DNA of 64,000 nt from Brachybacterium paraconglomeratum (GTDB taxonomy: Bacteria > Actinomycetota > Actinomycetes > Actinomycetales > Dermabacteraceae): assembly GCF_003994255.1 (NCBI RefSeq), contig NZ_ML133864.1, positions 1-64,000 on the forward strand, written 5' to 3'. A program made the translations under genes and the position numbers. The notes under the pieces were generated by a model. That model was not told the DNA's origin, ran no database searches, and saw nothing but the letters and a program-made list of their open reading frames with translations. How positions within the stretch are numbered: position 1 is the stretch's first letter; the number at the start of each line of letters is the position of its first letter. This document shows positions 45,010-54,583 of this stretch, piece by piece.

Positions 45010-47427
45010 ATGCAGGAGCGGACCGCATCCGAGCAGGCCGGGGCCGAGGCAGGCCCGGCCGACCAGGCCGCGCGCCCTCCCGCCGCACCGCCCGCACAGC
45101 CCGATTCGCCGCGCACCCCCTCGACCGCGCCACGACGCTCCCGCTCGCGCCTGTCCTTCTTCGCCCCGCGCTCCTCCCCGGTGGATCCGCTGCTCGCACC
45201 GCTGCTGGAGACGATGACGGCGGTGAGCCCGAAGGAGAACCAGGAGCTTGTGCGCCAGGCGTACACCGTCGCCGAGCGCGCCCACCGCGGCCAGACCCGC
45301 CGCAGCGGCGACCCGTACATCACCCACCCGGTCTCGGTCGCCACGATCCTCGCCGAGCTCGGCTCGCCGGCCGATGTCGTCGCCGCCGCGCTCCTGCACG
45401 ACACGGTCGAGGACACCGACTACTCCCTGGACCAGCTGCGCGCCGAGTTCGGCGAGGTCATCGCCGTCATGGTCGACGGCGTGACGAAGCTGGACAAGGT
45501 CACCTACGGCGAGGCCGCGCAGGCCGAGACCGTGCGCAAGATGATCGTGGCGATGAGCCGCGACGTGCGCGTGCTGCTGATCAAGCTCGCCGACCGCCTC
45601 CACAACGCCCGCACCTGGAAGTACGTGCCGGCCGCCTCGGCGGAGCGCAAGGCGAAGGAGACCCTCGAGATCTACGCCCCGCTCGCGCACCGCCTGGGGC
45701 TGAACACGATGAAGTGGGAGTTGGAGGACCGCTCCTTCCAGGTCCTCTACCCCAAGGTGTACGAGGAGATCGTCTCGCTGGTCGCCCAGCACGCCCCGGC
45801 GCGCGAGCAGTACCTCTCCACCGTCTCCTCCCAGATCCAGGAGGATCTCAAGAAGGCGCGGATCAAGGCCGAGGTCACCGGCCGGCCCAAGCACTACTAC
45901 TCGATCTACCAGAAGATGATCGTGCGGGGCCGCGACTTCTCCGACATCTACGACCTGGTCGGCGTGAGGGTGCTCGTGGACACGGTCCGCGACTGCTACG
46001 GCGTGCTCGGCACGCTCCACGCGCGCTGGTCGCCGGTGCAGGGCCGCTTCAAGGACTACATCGCGCTGCCGAAGTTCAACCTGTACCAGTCGCTGCACAC
46101 CACCGTGATCGGCCCGACCGGCAAGCCGGTCGAGGTCCAGATCCGCACCCGCGAGATGCACCGTCGGGCCGAGTACGGCGTCGCCGCGCACTGGAAGTAC
46201 AAGGCGATGGCGGGCGGCCAGGGCGGCGGCGAGTCCGCGGCGATCACGAACGACGCCGCCTGGCTGCGCCAGCTGATGGACTGGCAGAAGGAGACCACCG
46301 ACTCCGGCGAGTTCCTGGACTCGCTGCGGTTCGAGATCAACACGCAGGAGGTGTACGTCTTCACGCCGAAGGGGGACGTGCTCGCCCTGCCGCAGGGCTC
46401 GACCCCGGTCGACTTCGCCTACTCGGTCCACACCGAGGTGGGGCACCGCACCATCGGGGCCCGGGTGAACGGGCGCCTGGTCTCCCTGGAGTCCGCGCTC
46501 GCCACCGGCGACGTCGTGGAGGTCTTCACCTCGAAGTCCGCCGACGCCGGCCCCAGCCGGGACTGGCTCGGCTTCGTGAAGTCCCCGCGGGCGCGCAACA
46601 AGATCCGCCAGTGGTTCTCGAAGGAGCGTCGCGAGGAGGCGCTGGAGCGGGGCAAGGAGGAGCTCGCCAAGGCGCTGCGCCGGCAGGACCTGCCCATGCG
46701 CCGCCTGCTCACCCACGACACGCTCGCCACGATCGCCTCGGAGCTCAACCTCGGCTCGATCGATGCGCTGTACACCTCGATCGGCGAGGGTCACACCGGC
46801 GCCCAGCACGTGGTCGAGAAGCTTCGCGCCTCCTTCGGCGGCGCCGACGGGGCGGAGGAGGACCTCGCCGAGATCACCCTGCCCTCGAAGGTCCGCCCTC
46901 GGGGCAGTCGCGCCGAACGGCACACGGCGGAGACGGACCAGGGCGTGATCGTGGGCGGCCACGCCGACCTCTGGGTCAAGCTCGCCAAGTGCTGCGCTCC
47001 GGTGCCGGGCGATCCGATCGTCGGCTTCATCACCCGCGGCTCGGGGATCTCCGTGCACCACACCAGCTGCACCAATGCGACCCAGCTCCAGCAGCAGCAG
47101 CCCGATCGCATGGTCGAGGCGAGCTGGTCCGGGCGGCACTCCACCGCCTATCTCGTGCACATCAAGGTCGAGGCGCTGGACCGTCCCCGACTCCTCACCG
47201 ATCTGGCGCTGGTGATCTCGGAGCAGCAGGTCAATCTGCAGTCCGCCTCGGCGCAGTCGAACACCGACCGGCTCGCGACGACCTTCTTCTCCTTCGAGCT
47301 GGCCGATCCCGCGCACCTCCAGTCCGTGCTCGCCCAGGTCAGGCGCGTCGAGGGCGTCTATGACGTCTACCGCGTCACGGCCGACGGCCGGCCCGTCGGC
47401 CTCGGCGCACCGCTCACGGCGAGCTGA
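45010..47427 (+). CDS. rel: Bifunctional (p)ppGpp synthetase/hydrolase (RSH)
   Basis: The product is 805 aa. After 55 variable residues come the HD hydrolase domain (HPVSVATIL...ALLHDTVEDT), the synthetase domain (GRPKHYYSIYQKM, GRFKDYIALPKFNLYQSLHT), TGS (VFTPKGDVLALPQGSTPVDFAY), a helical part with CCAPVPGD, and ACT at the end. The RFKD motif marks the bifunctional class rather than EXDD RelA. ATG 45010 is chosen because GGGAGG precedes it at the right distance. Its last 14 bp overlap the minus-strand gene at 47414. Confidence 0.96.
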   Translation: MQERTASEQAGAEAGPADQAARPPAAPPAQPDSPRTPSTAPRRSRSRLSFFAPRSSPVDPLLAPLLETMTAVSPKENQELVRQAYTVAERAHRGQTRRSGDPYITHPVSVATILAELGSPADVVAAALLHDTVEDTDYSLDQLRAEFGEVIAVMVDGVTKLDKVTYGEAAQAETVRKMIVAMSRDVRVLLIKLADRLHNARTWKYVPAASAERKAKETLEIYAPLAHRLGLNTMKWELEDRSFQVLYPKVYEEIVSLVAQHAPAREQYLSTVSSQIQEDLKKARIKAEVTGRPKHYYSIYQKMIVRGRDFSDIYDLVGVRVLVDTVRDCYGVLGTLHARWSPVQGRFKDYIALPKFNLYQSLHTTVIGPTGKPVEVQIRTREMHRRAEYGVAAHWKYKAMAGGQGGGESAAITNDAAWLRQLMDWQKETTDSGEFLDSLRFEINTQEVYVFTPKGDVLALPQGSTPVDFAYSVHTEVGHRTIGARVNGRLVSLESALATGDVVEVFTSKSADAGPSRDWLGFVKSPRARNKIRQWFSKERREEALERGKEELAKALRRQDLPMRRLLTHDTLATIASELNLGSIDALYTSIGEGHTGAQHVVEKLRASFGGADGAEEDLAEITLPSKVRPRGSRAERHTAETDQGVIVGGHADLWVKLAKCCAPVPGDPIVGFITRGSGISVHHTSCTNATQLQQQQPDRMVEASWSGRHSTAYLVHIKVEALDRPRLLTDLALVISEQQVNLQSASAQSNTDRLATTFFSFELADPAHLQSVLAQVRRVEGVYDVYRVTADGRPVGLGAPLTAS

Positions 47428-48352
47428 GAGGCCCGGTCCGCTCCGACCGTGCTGTGATCAGCGGACCCTCGAGGCGCACCCCCGCGAGCGGCCGCACCGT
47501 GGGCGGCTGCTCCGGGGCCCGTCGCGGCCCGCACCGTCCGGTCCCGTCCTGCTGTGCCGTGTCCGACCGCGCCGCGAGCGGTGTGAGCGCCCGGTCCAGC
47601 CGCTCCCGGGCCTCCTGCACGCCGGGATGCCGGTGCAGCCGGTGCAGATGCGCGCGCAGCTCCTCGTGCTCCACCAGACCCGCCCGTTCGAGCCGCCTCA
47701 GCAGCGGGCGGGCGATCGCCTCGGGGCTGAAGCGCAGCAGGTCCGAGGCGGTGCGGCGGGGCGTGGTCACGGGCGCGCCGCCGACGGTGTCGATGTCGCC
47801 CGGGCCGAGCCGGGCATGGCGCTGGACCACGCCGGCGAGGATCCCTCGGTGCGCCGGGGAGAGCAGCTCGAGCGATGCCGGCGGCCGACCGCCCAGATGC
47901 ACCCAGGCGGCGCTCCTCCCGGCGATCACGTGATGGGACTGCAGGTGCTCCCCGAGGGCGCAGCCGAGCGCCAGGGCCCGGCGCACCGAGGTCCCGAGGA
48001 GATCCGGGGGCAGGAACACCCCGGGCAGCAGTCGGACGATCTCCCCGCGGGCGACCATCGCGGCGGTGGTGGGGGTCTCCTCCCAGCGCTGCAGCTCGGC
48101 GCCGAGGGGGAGGGCGAGGTCCGCCGCGTGATGCGACCAGGCCGCGCACAGCCCGATCGGGCGTAGCCTCACAGATGGGGGCGGGCGGTCGCAGGGCGGG
48201 GGAGCGTCCTGTGCGGGCTCGTCGGCGAGGAGCTCGCGCAGCACGGGGTCCGCCACGGCGTCGCGGAGCGCGGCGTCGACGGGCACTCCGAGGGCGGGTG
48301 CGGTGAGAACGGGCGCGGTGAGGGCGGGCGCGGCAGCGGCGAGGGTCTCCAT
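47414..48352 (-). CDS. AbiEi-antitoxin-like orphan protein
   Basis: The product is 312 aa. The central part (EIVRLLPGVFLPPDLLG, then HHVIAGRSAAWVHLGG and TTPRRTASDLLRF) resembles the large actinobacterial family annotated as type IV toxin-antitoxin AbiEi-like, DUF559-related proteins. No AbiEii nucleotidyltransferase toxin gene is adjacent, so it is an orphan. The first 60 residues are Ala/Pro-rich. It converges on rel with a 14-bp overlap and may be co-transcribed with the DUF349 gene 113 bp upstream. A role in phage defence is not supported by the context. Confidence 0.6.
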   Translation of the reverse strand: METLAAAAPALTAPVLTAPALGVPVDAALRDAVADPVLRELLADEPAQDAPPPCDRPPPSVRLRPIGLCAAWSHHAADLALPLGAELQRWEETPTTAAMVARGEIVRLLPGVFLPPDLLGTSVRRALALGCALGEHLQSHHVIAGRSAAWVHLGGRPPASLELLSPAHRGILAGVVQRHARLGPGDIDTVGGAPVTTPRRTASDLLRFSPEAIARPLLRRLERAGLVEHEELRAHLHRLHRHPGVQEARERLDRALTPLAARSDTAQQDGTGRCGPRRAPEQPPTVRPLAGVRLEGPLITARSERTGPLSSP

Positions 48353-48465
48353 GCATCGACCCTGGCCCCCACCGGTCCGCACGGCAACGCCCCGCCCGTC
48401 CCTGTGGACGAGCGGGGCAGTGGGGAGGAGAGGTGCGCGGCGCCGGCGGCCGGCGCGCGGGCGCC

Positions 48466-50277
48466 TCAGCCCAGGTCGCGGGCGGAGCGCTCGATCACGG
48501 CGAGCCACTCCTTGCGGGCCTCGAGCGCCGCCTCGGCCTCCGCGATTTTCTTCGGGTCGCCGCCGGCGCGGGCCTTCTCCAGCGCCTCCTCGTAGGAGGC
48601 GATCGCGGAGTGCAGCTGCGAGGACGCACCCTCGACGCGCGCCTTGGTGCGCGGATCGGTGCGGCGCCACTCGGCCTGCTCGGCGTCCTTCACGGAACGC
48701 TCGACGGCCCGCAGGCGGTCGTCGATCCGGCGCATGTCGCCGCGAGGCACCTTGCCCGCCTCCTCCCAGCGGTCCTGGATCGAGCGCAGCGCGGACTTCG
48801 CCGCGTCGAGGTCCTTGCCCGGGTCGAGCGCCTCGGCCTCGACCAGCAGCGCCTCCTTCACCTCGAGGTTCTTGCGCTGCTCGGCCTCGGTCTCGTGGAG
48901 GTCCGCGTTGCGCGCCGCGAAGAACGTGTCCTGGGCGGCCTTGAACCGCTTCCACTGGGCGTCGTCCTTCTTGCGGCTGCCGCGCGGCGCACGACGCCAC
49001 TGGTCCATGAGGTCCTTGTACGCCCGGACCGTCGGACCCCAGTCGGTGGAGTCCTGCATCGCCTCGGCGCGGGCGATGAGCTCCTCCTTCTGCGCGGCGG
49101 CCTCGGCATGCCGCTCGTCGAGCTGGGAGAAGAACTGCTTGCGCATCCGGTCGAAGGAGGCGCGGGCGGCCGAGAGCCGCTTCCACAGCGCCTCCTCGGT
49201 GGGGCGGTCCAGACCGATGTCCTCGGACTGCATCTGCTTCCACGTCGGGACCATCTGACGCATCGTCTCGCCGGCGTTCTTCCAGGAGATCTGCTCCGGG
49301 TCGGTGGCGACCAGGGCCTCGATCGACTCGACGAACTCGGTGCGGCGACGGGTCGCGGCCTCCCGGCCCTCGGCCCGCTTCGCCTCGAGCGCCCGGATCT
49401 TCTCCTTGGCCTGCTCGCGCAGCTCGGAGGCGCGTGCGCGCAGCGCCGGGACGTCGCCGACGACCTGCGGCTCCTTCATGTTCTTGCGCAGGTTCTCCAG
49501 GAGCCGGTTGAGCTCGTTCTGGGTGTGCTCGGGCGCGGTGAGGGCGGAGGCGGTCTGGTCGAGGAAGGCGACCAGGTCCAGGTACCCCTTCGCGAAGGGC
49601 TCGAGCGCGGCGTCGTGGTCGGTCTCGGTCGTGGTGCCGATCGTGCGCACCTGGGTGCCGTCCTGGACGGTGACGGTGCCGTCCTCCGCCACGCTGCCGA
49701 AGGCCTTCGCCGCGGCGATCTCGGCGGGGTCGTGCTCGGCGGCCGCGGGAGCGACGGGCAGCAGCGCCGCCGTCGGCTTCCTCCCCGCCAGCGCGGCGGG
49801 GGAGGGGGCGGCCGGGCGCGGGCGGGGACCGCCCGGCGCGGGCTTCGGCACGGGAGTCGGTGCAGGCGTCGACGGCGTCGCCGCGGTGGAGGCGCCCGCT
49901 CCCGCGGCGGGGGCCGCGTCGTCGGCGGGAGTCGCGTCGTCCGAGGAGGTCGTGGCCTCCGAGGCGGTCGTGTCGGCCGCGGAGGACTCCCCGGTCGAGG
50001 CGCTCTCCTCGGTCGTGGTGCTCTGCTCGGCCTCGACGCCGTGCTCGGCCGCTGCGGCCGGCTCGCCGTTCTCGGCGGCGGCGACGGGACCGGCCTTCTC
50101 GGCGGCGGTCGCCTGCTCCGAGGTCGACAGTTCCGCGGTCGCCTGCTCGGCGGCCGTGGTCTGCGCCTCGGGGGTGGAGGGCTCCGCGGAGGTCTGCTCG
50201 GCCGTGGCGTCGACGACGGCGTCGGCGGGCTGGGCGGCTGCCTGGTCGGCGGGGAGGGAAGTCTCGGACTCGCTCAC
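48466..50277 (-). CDS. DUF349 domain protein with acidic disordered N-terminus
   Basis: The product is 603 aa. Residues 1-170 are Ala/Thr/Glu/Ser-rich and disordered. From about 180 on, repeated helical units (for example W-K-Q-M-Q-S...A-L-W-K-R-L and W-R-R-A-P-R-G...Q-W-K-R-F) are DUF349 repeats, and the whole is likely a long coiled rod. The family is widespread in actinobacteria and its biochemistry is unknown. GTG 50277 has AAGGAG upstream. A TAGAGT box (50386-50391) is the likely promoter, divergent from hisS. Confidence 0.83.
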   Translation of the reverse strand: MSESETSLPADQAAAQPADAVVDATAEQTSAEPSTPEAQTTAAEQATAELSTSEQATAAEKAGPVAAAENGEPAAAAEHGVEAEQSTTTEESASTGESSAADTTASEATTSSDDATPADDAAPAAGAGASTAATPSTPAPTPVPKPAPGGPRPRPAAPSPAALAGRKPTAALLPVAPAAAEHDPAEIAAAKAFGSVAEDGTVTVQDGTQVRTIGTTTETDHDAALEPFAKGYLDLVAFLDQTASALTAPEHTQNELNRLLENLRKNMKEPQVVGDVPALRARASELREQAKEKIRALEAKRAEGREAATRRRTEFVESIEALVATDPEQISWKNAGETMRQMVPTWKQMQSEDIGLDRPTEEALWKRLSAARASFDRMRKQFFSQLDERHAEAAAQKEELIARAEAMQDSTDWGPTVRAYKDLMDQWRRAPRGSRKKDDAQWKRFKAAQDTFFAARNADLHETEAEQRKNLEVKEALLVEAEALDPGKDLDAAKSALRSIQDRWEEAGKVPRGDMRRIDDRLRAVERSVKDAEQAEWRRTDPRTKARVEGASSQLHSAIASYEEALEKARAGGDPKKIAEAEAALEARKEWLAVIERSARDLG

Positions 50278-50385
50278 GATGAGCTCCTTCGATGGGATCC
50301 GCTGCGGGGCGGGACACTGCCGTCACCAGGACGGCCGGGCTGATGGGTGCTCGTCACGGACGGACCGGGGCGACCACGTCACGGA

Positions 50386-50391
50386 ACTCTA
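50386..50391 (-). promoter_or_regulatory. Candidate -10 box for the DUF349 gene
   Basis: TAGAGT on the minus strand, 108 nt before the GTG at 50277. Confidence 0.4.
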
Positions 50392-50466
50392 CAGCGGAGC
50401 GCGCCGGCGTTCCGCCTCGTCCGGCGCCGTGCGACCGCACCTCGGGCACGCCCGGCCCCGAGAGGG

Positions 50467-50472
50467 GATAAT
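50467..50472 (+). promoter_or_regulatory. Candidate -10 box for hisS
   Basis: GATAAT is a close -10 match 38 nt before ATG 50511. It is divergent from the DUF349 promoter. Confidence 0.45.
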
Positions 50473-50510
50473 GGGCGCGCACCGCAGACGACCAGAAGGA
50501 AGTGCACCGC

Positions 50511-51875
50511 ATGGCGAAGATCGCCGCCCTGTCAGGATTCCCGGAGTGGCTCCCCTCCGAGCGCCTCGTCGAGCAGCACGTGATCGACGTGTTCCGGGAG
50601 GTCGCCGAGCTGCACGGGTTCTCCGGCATCGAGACGCGCGCGGTCGAGCCGCTCGAGCAGCTGCTGCGCAAGGGCGAGATCGACAAGGAGGTGTACGTGC
50701 TGCGCCGCCTCCACGCCGAGGAGGGCGACGAGGACACCGGCGCCGACCGCTCCCGCACCCTCGGCCTGCACTTCGACCTCACCGTCCCGCTCGCGCGCTA
50801 CGTGCTCGAGCACCAGAACGACCTCGCCTTCCCCTTCCGGCGCTACCAGATCCAGAAGGTGTGGCGCGGCGAACGCCCCCAGGACGGCCGGTTCCGCGAG
50901 TTCTACCAGGCCGATCTCGACGTGATCGGCCAGGACACCCTGCCCGGCCACGTCGAGGCCGAGGTCGCGATCGTGATGGCGGAGATCCTCTCGCGCCTGC
51001 CGCTGCCGCAGGTGAGCATCCACGCCAACACCCGCCGCCTCTCCGAGGGCTTCTTCCGCGCGATCGGCTTCGAGGACCACACCCCCGTGCTGCGCGCCCT
51101 GGACAAGCTCCCGAAGATCGGCGCCGACGCCGTGGCCGCCCTGCTGCACGACGAGGCCGGCGCGAGCGAGGAGCAGGCGCAGAAGGCGCTCGCCTTCGCC
51201 TCGATCCGCACCCGTGACGCCTCCTTCGCCCAGCAGGTCCGCGACCTCGGCGGAAGCGGCGAGATGGTCGAGGAGGGCATCGCCGAGCTCACCGCCGTCA
51301 TCGAGCGGGTCGAGGCGGCCGTGCCCGGCATGATCGTCGCGGACCTCTCGATCGCCCGAGGCCTGGACTACTACACCGGCACCGTGTTCGAGAGCTTCGT
51401 CGCCGGGCACGAGTCGCTCGGCTCGATCTGCTCCGGCGGGCGCTATGACCGCCTCGCCTCCGACAACCGCCACACCTATCCCGGCGTCGGCCTCTCCATC
51501 GGCCTCTCGCGGCTGGTCTCCCGCCTCGTCTCGGCCGGGATGGCGGCCCCGAGCCGCGCGGTCCCCACCTGCGTGCTCGTCTCGGTCGCCGACGAGGAGC
51601 ACCGGGGCCGCAGCGACGCGGCCGCCCGAGCGCTGCGCGCCCGCGGCATCTCCTGCGAGGTGGCCCCGAGCGCCGCGAAGTTCGGCAAGCAGATCCGCTA
51701 CGCCGACCGCCGCGGCATCCCCTTCATCTGGTTCCCCGGCGAGGAGGGCACCGGCGGAGAGGTCAAGGACATCCGCAGCGGCGACCAGGCCGCGGCCGAC
51801 GCCACCACCTGGCAGCCCCCCGCCGAGGACCTGCGCCCGCGCGTCCTCGCCGCCCAGGAGGACCAGACGGACTGA
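50511..51875 (+). CDS. hisS: Histidyl-tRNA synthetase
   Basis: The product is 454 aa. Class II motifs are seen: motif 1 around FREVAELHGFSGIETRAVEP, FDLTVPLARYV, motif 2 QKVWRGERPQDGRFREFYQADLD, and the histidine loops GLDYYTGTVFE and SGGRYDRLA. A C-terminal anticodon domain follows. ATG 50511 is preferred to GTG 50502, with AAGGAAG 7 nt upstream. Confidence 0.95.
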   Translation: MAKIAALSGFPEWLPSERLVEQHVIDVFREVAELHGFSGIETRAVEPLEQLLRKGEIDKEVYVLRRLHAEEGDEDTGADRSRTLGLHFDLTVPLARYVLEHQNDLAFPFRRYQIQKVWRGERPQDGRFREFYQADLDVIGQDTLPGHVEAEVAIVMAEILSRLPLPQVSIHANTRRLSEGFFRAIGFEDHTPVLRALDKLPKIGADAVAALLHDEAGASEEQAQKALAFASIRTRDASFAQQVRDLGGSGEMVEEGIAELTAVIERVEAAVPGMIVADLSIARGLDYYTGTVFESFVAGHESLGSICSGGRYDRLASDNRHTYPGVGLSIGLSRLVSRLVSAGMAAPSRAVPTCVLVSVADEEHRGRSDAAARALRARGISCEVAPSAAKFGKQIRYADRRGIPFIWFPGEEGTGGEVKDIRSGDQAAADATTWQPPAEDLRPRVLAAQEDQTD

Positions 51876-51924
51876 CGGCCCGTCCGACCGCCGGCGGATG
51901 AGCTGGCTCACATCGCGGCCCTGG

Positions 51925-51951
51925 GGGAATGACCCCCGGGGCCGCGGCGTT
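51925..51951 (+). promoter_or_regulatory. Sigma-R (SigR/SigH) type promoter of the thioredoxin gene
   Basis: GGGAAT (51925-51930), an 18-bp spacer and GTT (51949-51951) match the sigma-R consensus of Streptomyces exactly. The thioredoxin ATG lies 9 nt after GTT. Thioredoxin genes are the classic targets of this disulfide-stress sigma factor. Confidence 0.8.
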
Positions 51952-51960
51952 CCAGCGGTC

Positions 51961-52329
51961 ATGGCTACGCTCACTCTGACCACCGAGAACCACGACAAGA
52001 CCGTCGAGGACGGCATCGTCCTGATCGACTTCTGGGCGGGCTGGTGCGTGCCGTGCCAGCGCTTCTCCCCGATCTACGAGGAGGCCTCGGAGACGCACGA
52101 GGACGTCACCTTCGCGAAGGTCGACACCGAGGACCAGCAGGACCTCGCCATGCGCTACGGCGTCACCTCCATCCCGACCCTCGTCGCCTACCGCGAGGGC
52201 ATCCCGGTCTTCTCCCAGGCCGGCGCCCTGCCGCAGTCCGCGCTCGAGGACCTCATCGGCCAGGTGAAGAACCTGGACATGGACGAGGTCCGCAAGGCCT
52301 ACGCCGAGGCCCAGCAGAAGCAGGGCTGA
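51961..52329 (+). CDS. Thioredoxin-family protein with WCVPC active site
   Basis: The product is 122 aa with a full thioredoxin fold. The active site reads WCVPC instead of the usual WCGPC, and the cis-Pro is in TSIPTLVAY. The short C-terminal part ends in a charged helix. It reduces protein disulfides; the Val in the CXXC loop should shift its redox potential. There is no Shine-Dalgarno before ATG 51961, and the sigma-R promoter places the transcript start within a few bases. Confidence 0.93.
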   Translation: MATLTLTTENHDKTVEDGIVLIDFWAGWCVPCQRFSPIYEEASETHEDVTFAKVDTEDQQDLAMRYGVTSIPTLVAYREGIPVFSQAGALPQSALEDLIGQVKNLDMDEVRKAYAEAQQKQG

Positions 52330-52380
52330 TCCCTCAGCAGGGTCGACCCCGGTCGCGCCCCGCGACCCCGACGACGACAG

Positions 52381-52418
52381 GACCCCGCCACCCGGGAGGG
52401 TGGCGGGGTCCTGTCTGT
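52381..52418. terminator. Terminator after the thioredoxin gene
   Basis: GACCCCGCCACC and GGTGGCGGGGTC are inverted copies with a short loop, and CTGTCTGT follows on the plus strand. It lies in the convergent gap between the thioredoxin gene and the helicase. Confidence 0.75.
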
Positions 52419-52523
52419 GCGGAGGCGGTGCGCCGCGAGATGCCCGGCGGAGCCGTGCACCGCCGAGCTCACGCCCCGGGCAGCCCCACCGAGGCGGGGC
52501 CGGCCCCGGGGCGGGAGCGGCGC

Positions 52524-54425
52524 TCAGCCCTCCCGGCGGAAGGGGCGGCGCCTGCCCTCGGGGCGGCCGCCGCGGTCGTCACGGCGCGGACGGTCGTCGC
52601 GGCGGAAGGGACGCTCGGCGTCACGACGCGGGCCCTTGCCCCCGCGCGGCCCGCGGTCCGGGCCGATGCGCAGCTCGCGACCGCCGAGCTTCGCCCGGCT
52701 GATGCGGTCCATCTGCTCCGGGGTGAGCGAGCCGCGGATCTGGACCAGCGAGAAGTGCGGGAAGATCTGGATCTTGCCGATGTCCTTGCCGTGCAGGCCG
52801 CCCTCGCCGGTCATGGCGCCGACGATGCCCGGCGGGCGCGCGCCGTGGGAGTGGCCGACCCCGACCTTGTAGGAGGTGTACCCGCGCTCCGTCGGCGTCG
52901 CCTCCCGCGGGCCGCGGTCGCCGCGCTCGCGGTCGTCGCCGCGCAGCTGCGCGCCGGTGAACTCCTCGTCCTCCGTCGCCGCGCCGGGGCCCTCGTCGCC
53001 CACGGTCATCGCGCCGAGCACGGCGGCGAGCTCGAGCGGGTCGATCTCGTTCTCGGCGACGAACTCGCCGATCAGCTCGCGGTACAGCTCCAGACGGCCG
53101 CGCTCGATCCGCTCGGGGACCTGGGTCAGCAGTGCGGCGAGGCGATGCTTGGAGACGTCGCGGGGCGAGGGGATGTCCGCCTCGGCGAGGGTCTGCTTGG
53201 TGGCGCGCTCGATGTTCTTCAGCGCACGGCGCTCGTGCGGGCCGATGAAGGTCAGCGCCTCGCCGGTGCGGCCCGCGCGACCGGTGCGGCCGATGCGGTG
53301 GACGTACGACTCCGCCTCCTTGGGCACGTCGAAGTTCACCACCAGGCCGATCCGCTCGACGTCCAGGCCGCGGGCGGCGACGTCGGTGGCGACGAGCACC
53401 TGCAGGGAGCCGTCGCGGAGCCGCTCGACGATCTTCTCGCGCTCCTTCTGCGGCACGTCGCCGCTGATCGACGCCGCGATCAGGCCGCGGGCCACCAGCG
53501 CGGAGCCCACCTCCTCGGCGGCGGCGCGGGTGCGCACGAAGACGATCGCCGCCTCGGCGGACGAGGTGGCCAGCACGCGGGCGAGCGCGCCGGTGCGGTG
53601 CTTGAAGGGCACCACGGCGTAGGTCTGGGTGACGCTCTTGACGGTGGAGGACTGCGGGGTGACGCTCACGCGCACCGGGTCCTTCATGTGGGTCTGCGCC
53701 ACGCGCTGGATCGCGGCGGGCATCGTGGCGGAGAACAGTGCGACCTGACGGCTCTCGGGGGAGTGGGAGAGGATCTCCTCGACGTCCTCCGCGAAGCCCA
53801 TGCGCAGCATCTCGTCGGCCTCGTCCAGGACCGCGAAGCGGATCGTGTCCAGCTTGAGGTTCGCGCGACGCATGTGGTCCATCACGCGGCCGGGGGTGCC
53901 GACGACGACCTGGGCGCCGCGGGAGAGCGCGCGCTCCTGCGGGCCGTAGGGGGAGCCGCCGTACAGGGCGACCACGTCGAGCCCGCCCATGGAGGTGGCG
54001 AAGGAGGAGATCGCGTCGGCGACCTGCATCGCGAGCTCACGGGTCGGGGCGAGCACCAGCGCCTGCACCTCGCGGACGGACGGGTCCACGGCGGCCAGCA
54101 GCGGCAGGCCGAAGGCGGCCGTCTTGCCGGTGCCGGTCTGGGCGACGCCGATCACGTCGCGGCCCTCGAGCAGCGAGGGGATCGCCTGCGCCTGGATCGC
54201 CGAGGGGGTGGTGAAGCCGAGCTCGTCGACCGCGCGGCGCAGCGGCGCCGGCAGGTCGATGTCGTCGAAGCTGGGCCCGGCCGGGGCCTGGGGCTCCTCG
54301 GCGGCCGACGGGGCGATCCCGCTCCGCGCGCCCGCCCCCTCGGTGCTCTCGGTCACGGTCTCGGCAGGGACGTCGGACCCGGCGGCGGGGTCGACGGCAT
54401 CGGAGGCAGGGCGGGATTCGGTCAT
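52524..54425 (-). CDS. DEAD-box RNA helicase, DeaD/CsdA type
   Basis: The product is 633 aa. After 50 disordered residues comes the Q motif (PSAIQAQAIP), I (AQTGTGKT), Ia (PTRELAMQ), II (DEAD), III (SAT) and VI (HRIGRTGRAGR). The C-terminal half has a DbpA-like RNA-binding domain (KIQIFPHFSLVQIRGSL), then a basic tail with RRDDRPRRDDR. It unwinds RNA in ribosome assembly or cold adaptation, by family. ATG 54425 has AAGGA 4 nt upstream. The probable promoter is 160 nt away, giving a long leader. Confidence 0.93.
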   Translation of the reverse strand: MTESRPASDAVDPAAGSDVPAETVTESTEGAGARSGIAPSAAEEPQAPAGPSFDDIDLPAPLRRAVDELGFTTPSAIQAQAIPSLLEGRDVIGVAQTGTGKTAAFGLPLLAAVDPSVREVQALVLAPTRELAMQVADAISSFATSMGGLDVVALYGGSPYGPQERALSRGAQVVVGTPGRVMDHMRRANLKLDTIRFAVLDEADEMLRMGFAEDVEEILSHSPESRQVALFSATMPAAIQRVAQTHMKDPVRVSVTPQSSTVKSVTQTYAVVPFKHRTGALARVLATSSAEAAIVFVRTRAAAEEVGSALVARGLIAASISGDVPQKEREKIVERLRDGSLQVLVATDVAARGLDVERIGLVVNFDVPKEAESYVHRIGRTGRAGRTGEALTFIGPHERRALKNIERATKQTLAEADIPSPRDVSKHRLAALLTQVPERIERGRLELYRELIGEFVAENEIDPLELAAVLGAMTVGDEGPGAATEDEEFTGAQLRGDDRERGDRGPREATPTERGYTSYKVGVGHSHGARPPGIVGAMTGEGGLHGKDIGKIQIFPHFSLVQIRGSLTPEQMDRISRAKLGGRELRIGPDRGPRGGKGPRRDAERPFRRDDRPRRDDRGGRPEGRRRPFRREG

Positions 54426-54583
54426 GGCGTCCTTACGACGGTCAGGGGTTTCAACAGGCCCCAACAGGTCGCAGGGCGTGGCTGCCCATACATTCCGCGC
54501 TGCGAGCGTCATGCGCGGGGCACGGCATGCTCGGGCGGACTCGGGCGGAAGGACCTGCGCTTCGGCAGGTCGAACAGATCTCG

